Assembly: GCF_000485595.1 (NCBI RefSeq)
Contig: NW_014577365.1
Span: forward strand, 1 to 26,926
From: Priapulus caudatus
Lineage: Eukaryota > Priapulida > Priapulimorpha > Priapulimorphida > Priapulidae
DNA: 26,926 bases
Direction: 5' to 3'
Positions within the stretch are counted from its first letter, which is position 1. Every line of letters begins with the position of its first letter. Position numbers and translations under genes: made by a program. Below are positions 19,166-26,926 of the stretch, piece by piece. The notes under the pieces were generated by a model, which had not been told where the DNA came from, did not search any database, and saw only the letters and a program-made list of their open reading frames with translations.

Positions 19166-20535
19166 GGGTCCTGTTTCACTGAAAGCGTATGTTAGGCTTA
19201 TAAGAATTAAATACTAATCATACTTAACGTCCTCGTATTTATGATTGTTATCATACTCAAAGTGCTGTTCACGAAGGCGTTTAAGTACTATTTTAACTAA
19301 TCACATAAATGTAGCGCGACTGTCAACAGGAATAGACTGGTACCGCCTATCCTCTGGCTTAGTACTCGAGGGAATGGAGTATTCGGTGGGAGCGAGATAC
19401 AGTCTAAAAAAATTACAGCGGTATTCAATATGGGACCAATACGCCAAAAACTCTTCAAGTCGGTTACATAATAAGGAATTATTTGTAAATTAATGATTGA
19501 AGTGTATTACAGGCAATCTTTAGAGTAATGAATTTTCTTGGGAAAAAATTGAAGTGAAAATTCGATTGTAAATCTTCAGCGTACTTAAGGCATACATTGC
19601 GACCATCGATTATGCAAAGTTGACGAATGCTACATAGTCAACTGCACTTGTGTAGTTTATAGTACATTTAGCCTTATAGCCAAACGCGCTAATTAGTTTG
19701 TCCAATATCACTGCTAAACTAAAGAAATGTCTATTGATAATCCGTAAATTTGGAATTACTGGGACCGGGAATTTATGCCAACAAATTAACACATCGAGTT
19801 CGTCGGGTGCGTCAGCATGTCTACTAGATGTTGAGTGTCATTCGAATTGTTTTGTCCCGGGTAAATTGTTTGTGCCTAGTTTATTATGTTGCTAGTTGCC
19901 ACATATTGATTTATGTTGCTTGTAATCTGCAAAAAATATATGTCCATATTATTCTTGATCCCAAGAGTAGAAACGGTTATAAGACGGAATGCGCCTTCAG
20001 ACTACAAGGAATCGAAATCACTGACGCTCTTGCTCTGAGCATACGTGCGAATAATTCGTGCACATAATCTGATATCACCGCTCGCGAGTATTACGGTGCC
20101 GGTTACGGCGGCAAATGGAGTTTGTATACTGTCAAGAATCGATTGATCTTGTACTGCGATTTCAATTAACATTTCTTAGTAACCATGCAAGTGATGATTT
20201 GGACATAACTAATACGCGATTTGGCTAAGAGGTCAATGTACTTATTACTACACAGGGTGCAGTTACTGTAGCATATCGTTATAATTGCATATTCGATGGT
20301 CGATATTATGCCTTAATTACTAGTACTACCTACTTCTAGTTCTAAGTACTAGCATAATTAGATTAGGTGGATTAATCATGATGCTCCTGAGTAGTAATTA
20401 AATATTGTGATTAATTAATCAATGATTAAGTTAATAAACGCTTCGTGAACATCACTTTAATTAAGTAGCAAAGTTAACTCAGTGATTATGATTTACTTCA
20501 CGATTCAATACTAAGTACGATTCGGAAACTGGCCG
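19166..20535. mobile_element. Foldback/MITE-like transposon (copy 2, degraded)
   Basis: Co-linear with 12055-13475 but 1370 bp, with many small deletions, insertions and substitutions. Its ends are corrupted: the left reads GGGTCCTGTTTCACTGAAAGCG and the right reads ATTCGGAAACTGGCCG. The crisp TIRs and CAG duplication of copy 1 are therefore not visible. It is the same insertion carried by the duplication, not an independent one. Confidence 0.85.
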
Positions 20536-20972
20536 CCAGGTTTAAGTGACTATATTCCTCAACAAACAGCTCCCTTCCGCTTTTCCTCTCCCTGCTTCCT
20601 CACTCCTCTCTCTCTTCTTTTCGCTCTATCTATCTATCTCATATCAATCGCTCTTGTTCGCGGCGCAGGCCTCTCTCTCTTTTTCACTCAACAGCATGGT
20701 CCCGCGGCGCGCTTTCTCCATTCGTCTCTGCATCTCAGTCGCCGCGCGCTTCTTTTTCTCGTGTCTTATTCCTCGTATTTTTAACGCTTCTCAATGTTTA
20801 CTTTTTTCGCGTAATCCGGGTATCTTTTACGGACATTTTTCTATTGTGTTGGATTTTAGCAGGTGACTAATGTATGTTCCCGATATGGTCACGTAGGGTC
20901 AATGCACCGAATCGGCATTCCATAGCTAACGCATACTTAAAATATGCATAGATAATCGAGAAACATAGCGTT
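20536..20972. other. Pyrimidine-rich non-coding sequence after the transposon (copy 2)
   Basis: Degraded counterpart of 13479-13889. No coding support. Confidence 0.5.
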
Positions 20973-21168
20973 CACCCACCACACATCACAAGCCACCACA
21001 CAACACACAGCACCGAACACAACACACCATGATCCACACAACATCACCGCACACACCACATCACACACAGCACAAGCACACAGGGTCAGCCACCAGTTCA
21101 CACACACACATCACACCACCAAACACACACACACACATTCACACACACACAGACAAGCAACACAACCA
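20973..21168. repeat. Interrupted CA-rich tract (copy 2)
   Basis: Counterpart of the pure CA tract at 13890-13977, but broken by CCACC, GTCAG, TGATC and similar interruptions. It is more than twice as long. Confidence 0.85.
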
Positions 21169-21407
21169 TCACCCCATTATAAAGACGGGGAGAGGAAATA
21201 ATGTAGGAAAGGGTGTATATTATATTATAGGATCTAGGGCTATATGGTACGGAAGATCATCGTATTTTTATCAGTTCGGGCTTCTTGTTACGATGGTAAT
21301 TCATCGCGCATTGTGTAAATAGGCTCTTAGGTGAATTAATAAGCAGCAGGCTATGTATAGTCGATCGTCGCCATCCTCACATCAGCGTCGTCGGACGCTT
21401 TCTCGAG

Positions 21408-21841
21408 GCGACGCAATTAACAGCAGGCCGACGACGAAGCAACGACGACGGCAACGGGCAGATAACGCGCGATGAGACGGCGACGGACGACGCAACGGCA
21501 GGCGATTTAACGCAGCCGCGTACGCGACGATTGCGGAACGACGATGGAACAGACGACGCACGGGCAGCGATAAATGCGCCGACGACGACGGCAACGACAA
21601 CGCCACGACGGCGGCACGACGGACGGCAACGACGATCGACTTCAACCGGCAGCGATAACGCAGGCCATCGACGACGGCAACGACGACGGATCAATGACGA
21701 CGGTCACGACGACGCAACGGACGACGGAAGGCGAGCGATAGAGTGCCGAAGACGACGAACGACGACGGCAATGTGCAGTCGATAGACGCCCGATCGAGAC
21801 GGCAAGACGACGGCAAGACGACGGCAACGGCAGCGATAAGC
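21408..21841. repeat. GACGACGGCAAC minisatellite (copy 2, degraded)
   Basis: Counterpart of 14206-14703. The 12-bp unit is recognisable but frequently shifted by single-base indels, so frames are broken. Confidence 0.85.
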
Positions 21842-22243
21842 GGCTGAATTGCGTTAATGATCGTCGACAACATATCTCGTCGTCCGCTCGCGCTCGATTA
21901 TGATCGTCGTCGCGTCCATGTCGACTGGCGCGACGTCGTCTTAAGACCAGCGTGCGCAGATAACTGGCCCCTCGCTAGTGAAAACATATAACGGCTTCAC
22001 TCACCCATCACTCGAGCGAGGAACCCGTGGGATAGGGATGTAGCGAGCATAGGTAGAAATGTCGGAAGGTGTCAGCATGAACATTAACGGGGGCAGCCTG
22101 AAGGATACGCGCGGCATGCGACGCACGCTTCTTGCTGTCATAACAACGATTAACGTAAATCTCCGACATGCCATAATCACGTGTCAGTCGAAATCATGTT
22201 ACCCGGCGCGCTGCTGTTTGTATGGGTTTGTTTCGCATTGACT

Positions 22244-22585
22244 TTCTTTCTTTTTTTCTTCTTCTTCTCCTGTTCCCGCGGCGATAAAGCTGCATGGCTT
22301 CCACGCACGGCTTATGTCTATTTTAGCGAATAGGGCAGTTAGTGAGGGTGAAATGTTACAGTACACACGCGCTGGTATTGTCGGTATACTTTTGTGTGTG
22401 TTTACTGGCCCGGTAGATTCAGAGAAGGAGGCAGAAGTGGCAGAGACGTAGATGTGAGGTAGATAGGTAGAGCGACAGCGAGAATCTAGAGAAACAGCGT
22501 CGAGTGGGAGAGAGAGTGACCGGCGGGCCGACGGACGGACATACAGGCAGACAAACAGACAGACCCACAAATCAGGGAGGGTAGC

Positions 22586-22587
<2 letters not shown>
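22244..22587. other. Unique sequence beyond the duplication
   Basis: Starts with a TTTC/TTC pyrimidine run, then mixed sequence with a short GACGGAC patch near 22530. No ORF or RNA gene is supported. Confidence 0.45.
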
Positions 22588-22623
<36 letters not shown>

Positions 22624-23147
22624 ATAGAGAGAGTGGCCGAGGGGGGAACGTGGTCGAGGTGGGGACGAAGGACAAGGGCAGGGCAGAAAAGCGAGAGAGA
22701 GAGAGAGAAAGAGAGCGAGACAGAGAGAGAGAGCGAGCGAGGAAGACAGAGAGAGAGAGAGCGGGGAAGAGGGAGAAGAGAGAGAGAGAGAGAGAAAGGG
22801 GAGAGAGAGAGAGAGAGGAGAGAGAGAGGAGAGAGAGAGAGAGCAAGCAAGAAAGACAGAGGAGAGAGCGGGAATCGAGGGAGAAGAGAGAGAGAGAGGA
22901 GAGAGAGAGAGGAGAGAGCAATGCAAGAAACAGAGGAGAGTAGCGCGGGAAGAGGGAAAAGAGAGAGAGAGAGAGGAGTAAGGAGAGAGAGAGAGAGGCA
23001 GCGAGAAAGAGACAGAGAGGAGAGTGAGCCGGGAAGAGAGAAATAGAAAGAGAGAATAGAGAAGAGAGAGAGGAGAGAAAGAGAGAGAGAGACAGGTCGA
23101 GAGAGTAGAGAGGGAGAGAGAGAGAAGAGCAGGAGAAAGGCGAGGAC
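22588..23147. repeat. GA-rich purine tract
   Basis: About 560 bp dominated by GAGA on the plus strand, with GGAA, GCGA and CAGA interruptions spaced every 30-80 bp. Arg/Glu frames (plus) and Ser/Leu frames (minus) are artefacts. A long polypurine strand of this kind can form triplex DNA. Confidence 0.93.
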
Positions 23148-23289
23148 AATGAGAAGTGGCGGCGAACGTGTGAGAGAGGAGCTGCGCGTTGCTGTTACTA
23201 GTGTATACTGGCCGGTGTCAGCCGCGCGTGTAATCTACATATACATCTGCATTCCCGCTTTTTCTTACAATAAAATCCCATCCACTGCC

Positions 23290-23800
23290 TGCAGCAGCAG
23301 CAGTAAGCACCTCAAAGCAGTGAGCGCACCTGTAAAGCAGCCGAGTAGCAGTCTGTATTAGCAGCAGCAGCAGCAGCGGAGGAAGCAGCAGCAGCGCAGC
23401 AGTGCAGCTAGCGCAGCCAGCAGTAGTTGGCAGAAGCAGCAGCCGCGTACACAGGCGATAGTAGCAGCAGCGCGCGTAGCTAGCAGCAGCGCCGCCGCGC
23501 AGTCAGCAGAGTAAGCGCGCCCAGCACAGCATAGCAGCAGCAGTAGCAGCACCGTAGCAGGCAGCAGTGACGGCAGCGAGTAGCACAGCAGCAGTAAGCA
23601 GCAGGCAGTAGAGCATGAGTGTAGCAGCAGCAGTAGCAGCAGCAGTAGCAGCAGCAGTAGCAGCATTAGCAGCAGTGGCAGCAGTAGCAGCAGCTGTAGC
23701 AGCAGGAGCAGCAGCCGCAGCAGTAGTAGCAACAGCAGCAGTAGCAGCAGCAGCAGCAGTAGTAGCAGCAGTCGCAGCAGCAGTCGCAGCAGCAGCGACT
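23290..23800. repeat. CAG/GTA trinucleotide repeat field
   Basis: Tandem GCA and GTA triplets, densest at 23620-23800 where GCAGCAGTA predominates. Frames on both strands are open (Ala/Val on plus; Leu, Ala or Cys on minus) because the period is three. A hydrophobic Ala/Val peptide could be encoded at 23615-23836, but no flanking domain supports it. Confidence 0.9.
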
Positions 23801-24307
23801 GCACTCGCCACTGCGGCAATGAGTGTTGACGCGTGAACGGCACGGCGTGTATACATTTCCCACTCGAAGATCTCGCCATTCACTGCATCTAGATGACAAC
23901 TCAAAACGAGCTTTTCGAAAACAATTCCCCCACCCTCCCGCCAAAACATAAAACGGACTGACGCAGCGCGGGCCCCTTAAATAGTTAAAGGAAAGAGGAG
24001 TAGAGGGGGAAAATAAACGGGATGGCGATGGGATATACAATCGGGTTTTCTCGGCCTGTCGGAAACGCGCGCGGGCGATCATCGTCGCTGCATCGCCTGC
24101 GGAGGTTGTCGCGTCGACTTTATTTGCCGTCGACGGCGTCTATATTGAAGAATTCGTCGAGAGTGAGTCATCGCTGTGTAGTGGAAAACTCGGGGGGAAA
24201 TGTATTAACGCTTCGTGAAAGCGTGTAGGAGTGTCGGTCGACACGCGACGTAGACGTACCGGCTATGTACACACATATACTCTCTAACTGACGCTCTCAT
24301 TATATCT
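23801..24307. other. Unique sequence between repeats
   Basis: No recognisable gene; frames are at most about 70 codons. CGCTTCGTGAAA at about 24209-24220 matches the terminal-repeat core of the transposon at 12055-13475 but stands alone, so it may be chance or a solo end. Confidence 0.4.
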
Positions 24308-24325
24308 CACACACACGCACGCACG

Positions 24326-24388
<63 letters not shown>
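24308..24388. repeat. CA microsatellite
   Basis: CA tract with a CGCACGCACGAA interruption near its start. Confidence 0.95.
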
Positions 24389-24391
<3 letters not shown>

Positions 24392-24656
24392 TTTTCTGTG
24401 TGCTCCGGCTCATCAATCAGATAGCGCCGTTAAGCGCTTCAAATGCCAACCGATTGCCTCATTATCGTCACCGCGTGGCTTCCATTCACACCGCCACGCC
24501 CGCTAGGTAAGTAAGTCAACATAGGCGCGCGACCGGCCCGCTATGCAAACACGCTCCGTCGCCGGCCGAGTGCCTGCGACTCGCGCGCGCGAGATCACGC
24601 GTGAACGCGAGAGATGGCTTCGAGCCAAAACGTCTTGAGGTCGCGGGAAAGTCGTT

Positions 24657-24666
24657 CGTGTGTGTC

Positions 24667-24717
<51 letters not shown>

Positions 24718-24841
24718 GCGCTCGCGCGCGCGCGTGTGTGTGTGTGTGCGTGTGCGCTCGCGCGCGTGTGTGTGTGTGTGTGTGCGCGCGCGTGTACGTG
24801 CGTGCGTGCGTGTGTTTGTCTGTGTGTGTGTGTGTGTGTGA
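24657..24841. repeat. GT / CG microsatellite
   Basis: GT dinucleotides alternating with GCGCGC blocks, all alternating purine-pyrimidine and so favourable to Z-DNA. It is complementary to the CA tract 270 bp upstream. Confidence 0.93.
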
Positions 24842-24904
24842 TGTAGTGTGTTGTGTTGTCGTGCGCGTGCGTCGCTGCATAGTTACATGATGTGCTTGCA
24901 TATT

Positions 24905-25412
24905 ATTAGCAGGCAGGCACACGTGAGCAGGCAACGTGCAGTAGCAGCAGCACTACGTGCAGGCAGGCTACACGTAAGCAGGCCATGCATTACGTAAGCA
25001 GGCAGGCACATGCATGCAGCGCAGCACGACGTAAGCCGGCAGGCACATGTAAGCAGAGCAAGCACAGACGTAAGCAGACAGGCAACGTAAGCAGGCCTGG
25101 CACACTGCATGCAGGCAGGCAGCACGGTAAGCAGGGAGGCACATGCATGGCAGGCAGGAACACGTAAGCAGGCAAGGGCACCGTAAGCAGCGCAAAGCAC
25201 ACGTAAGCAGGGGGGGGCGACAAGCCCCACACGTAAGCAGGCAGGCACACGTAAGCAGGGCTGGCACATGGCAGCAGGCAGGCCTACAGTAAGCAGGCAG
25301 GCACACGTAAGCAGCAGGCACACGTAAGCAGGCAGGCATATGCCATTGCAGCCTGAGGCAAGGCCCACACGTAAGCAGGCAGGCCACATGCACGCAGCGG
25401 CAAGCACACGTA
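24905..25412. repeat. 18-bp minisatellite ACGTAAGCAGGCAGGCAC
   Basis: About 25 units of an 18-bp consensus, variably truncated or interrupted (TGCATGCAGG, GGGGGGGCGACAAGCCCC). The clearest unit is at 25231-25248. Almost every unit contains GTAAGCAGG. Cys/Leu/Pro/Ala-rich minus-strand frames are repeat translations. Confidence 0.92.
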
Positions 25413-26109
25413 GGAGCAGTGTGCATGAAAGGGCGAGAGGGGAAAGGGGAAGAGGGAGAGGAGCTTGCAGGTTTGTTGCCACTGTACAGTTCTTATCCCT
25501 GCGAAGCCCAATCATAAGCGGCGCGTTTATATCGATAACCGCAGATGTGTACCCACGGTTGGAAAATCATTTCCGATTAAGGCGGCCATACTACGAAAAT
25601 AAATGCCCATAATCAGCAAAGGTTTTTTTTTTGAGAAATAACAGTGCCACTCTCTGACATCCGCGTCGTAAGTGACACCATGTATATTGCTTTAATCTTC
25701 AAAAATTCTTCCAACATTTTTTTCTCTAAACAAGCTTTTCCGGCGCACACGCAAATATTTGCCACTTTGCAATGTCATTTTCATGCCCGAAAAAGTCGCT
25801 TTTCTTTGAAAATTTTCCGCCGCGCCAGCAGTCACTTACACTCTCAGCATTCAGCAAGGATTCTAGTTCTGAAATTGACAATTGCAAAGAAGTTTCTAAC
25901 TCTTTCTAATAAAAAATAAAAAAATTCACAATCTGCCACGGATACACTGAAAAGATCTCATTGCCTGTCCCAGCGCTCATTGGCTGGACTTCCCAGCGTG
26001 AATACAGAATGAAATTATCGTGACAAGGGTTAGGCTCACGCACGGCGTGAAATACTACCACTCCCCCAGAATTGTTTGAATTTTACTCCAAATTTGCCAG
26101 ATATTAAAG
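25413..26109. other. Unique, AT-richer sequence
   Basis: A sharp change to non-repetitive, AT-richer sequence. The longest frame (25644-25919, 91 codons) shows no domain I recognise. No RNA gene is evident. Confidence 0.45.
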
Positions 26110-26604
26110 ATGACTAAGACGCAGTCTCAGCTGAATATCGCATTTTACTCGTATGGATCAGGATGGCATCTAATTAAATTGCGTGACTTATATCTGCCGC
26201 ACAAGCATCTCTTTATATGCCAGCCGCGATGTATTTTGCATGATACGTCGCGCATGCATATGCCATTGACGATCACGTCATATTTCGTGTTCATGCTCAC
26301 AGAGGAAATCATGCCGAGGAAGCAGGCGAGGCATGAGGGTAGCATGCACGAAGTAGAGATTATTACGGGAGAGAACAAGACAAGCGCATCTACTGTAGGA
26401 GAGCGAAACAACACGTGTGGATACAAAGAGAACGTGCAAGGAGGCGAGCTAGTGATGGAACTAATTGGAATGTATAAGGGGCGCAAACAAAGGGTGAACG
26501 AAAAAAGAATGAGAGACATGAAATTGAGCGAACGACAAGGAAGAGACGGCAGAGAAGAGAGGCCAAAAACAGGATGGAGACGCATGTATATCGCTGGAGC
26601 GTGA
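26110..26604 (+). other. Unassigned 164-codon ORF
   Basis: The longest frame in the window that is not driven by simple repeats, outside the receptor exon. The first 65 residues are mixed and partly hydrophobic. From about residue 70 the product is Lys/Arg/Glu-rich and matches a purine-rich stretch of DNA. I recognise no domain, and the start context (AAAGATGA) is unremarkable. An overlapping 146-codon minus-strand frame covers the same bases, which argues for chance openness. Confidence 0.15.
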
Positions 26605-26926
26605 AGACAGCGGGAAAGAGATACAGAGAGGAACAGGAAGGATAGGAGAGCTGAGGATGCGGTTGAAGGACAGACAAATGGCGGAAAGGGGAGGAGGTAG
26701 GATAAGAGGAGACGTCTACTTGCGCCTGTCTATATTTATATTAACGAGTGTTTAGCTGCCCATAAGGCCGTCCGATGCTCTCTTCTTTGCTGAGATATCG
26801 GAGAAAAACGAAATTCAACCAAACTTATGCAAAACAGCAAACCGTGCCGGGCGTTAATGAAACATGCATTGCGGTCATATGACAAGACGCGTTCATCGGA
26901 ATTCACGCCAACTGCAAAGAAATCGA
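26605..26926. other. Unique sequence to window end
   Basis: Purine-rich to about 26710, then mixed sequence. No gene signal is seen. Confidence 0.4.

Larger units (their letters stand above)
15084..22243. repeat. Tandem direct duplication, copy 2 (7.16 kb)
   Basis: Second copy of the unit. Its left end abuts copy 1 with a single extra A (15083) between TTCGCATTGACT and CCCCTTCC. Its right end diverges from copy 1 after GCATTGACT, passing into a TTTCTTTC run. It holds the intact receptor exon. From about 17.0 kb to its end it is shorter and degraded compared with copy 1. It lacks about 186 bp present at 11765-11950. Confidence 0.95.

Noticed and set aside
22199-23149. 316-codon Ser/Leu-rich minus-strand frame, the longest in the window
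   Set aside because: It is read through the GA-rich purine tract; low complexity, no domain, and Arg/Glu frames are open on the opposite strand.
23358-23949. PolyLeu, polyAla and polyCys frames over the CAG field
   Set aside because: All phases of a trinucleotide repeat are open; no structured domain is fused to any of them.
24209-24220. Solo transposon end CGCTTCGTGAAA
   Set aside because: Twelve bases match the TIR core, but no GGGCCGG terminus, partner arm or target duplication is present.
24905-25412. CRISPR-like array of short repeats
   Set aside because: Units are contiguous 18-bp tandem repeats without unique spacers and the context is eukaryotic.

Overview
This is a eukaryotic, almost certainly animal, window with one clearly recognisable coding exon. 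Lineage evidence is indirect. The receptor fragment has an asparagine/serine-rich N-terminus of the kind common in insects. Roughly a third of the window is micro- and minisatellite, as in several hymenopteran genomes. A non-autonomous inverted-repeat transposon is also present. I infer an insect, possibly an ant or other hymenopteran, but no sequence here proves it. No rRNA, tRNA, CRISPR, operon or bacterial feature was found.

Layout. Bases 1-7.4 kb are non-coding: CT/GA, CA/GT, CATA and GATA microsatellites, a 14-17 bp minisatellite (3177-3378), a near-perfect 35-bp hairpin (2116-2210), a CpG-rich block (about 5780-6130) and a degenerate minisatellite (6205-6475). Bases 7423-22243 are a direct tandem duplication of a roughly 7.2-7.7 kb unit (copy 1 7423-15082, copy 2 15084-22243). 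Each copy carries, in order: a CGCA tract and a GC-rich upstream region; the first coding exon of a class A amine-type GPCR ending in a splice donor; an intronic GACGGACGAACG minisatellite; a hairpin module; a CATA/GT microsatellite field; a 1.4-kb foldback transposon with terminal inverted repeats; a CA tract; and a GACGACGGCAAC minisatellite. Bases 22.2-25.4 kb are GA, CAG, CA/GT and an 18-bp GTAAGCAGG-type array. Bases 25.4-26.9 kb are mostly unique sequence with one unexplained 164-codon ORF.

Coding content. Only copy 2 (15800-16460) has an intact receptor exon: start codon, long N-glycosylatable extracellular N-terminus with polyN, TM1, TM2 with the conserved Asp, and a canonical phase-1 donor. 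The copy 1 counterpart (8163-8899) is shattered by about 76 extra bases, mostly scattered 1-2 base insertions.

Main result of the hunt. The two copies decay in complementary fashion. The exon part is clean in copy 2 and noisy in copy 1. The transposon and minisatellite part is clean in copy 1 and noisy in copy 2. This looks like a false duplication, or a real one polished unevenly, in a long-read assembly, rather than two evolving paralogues. I did not find a convincing new biological system. The best biological curiosities are the foldback element with doubled terminal repeats, the 2116-2210 hairpin, and the multi-hairpin ATAGTGCC module inside the receptor intron.
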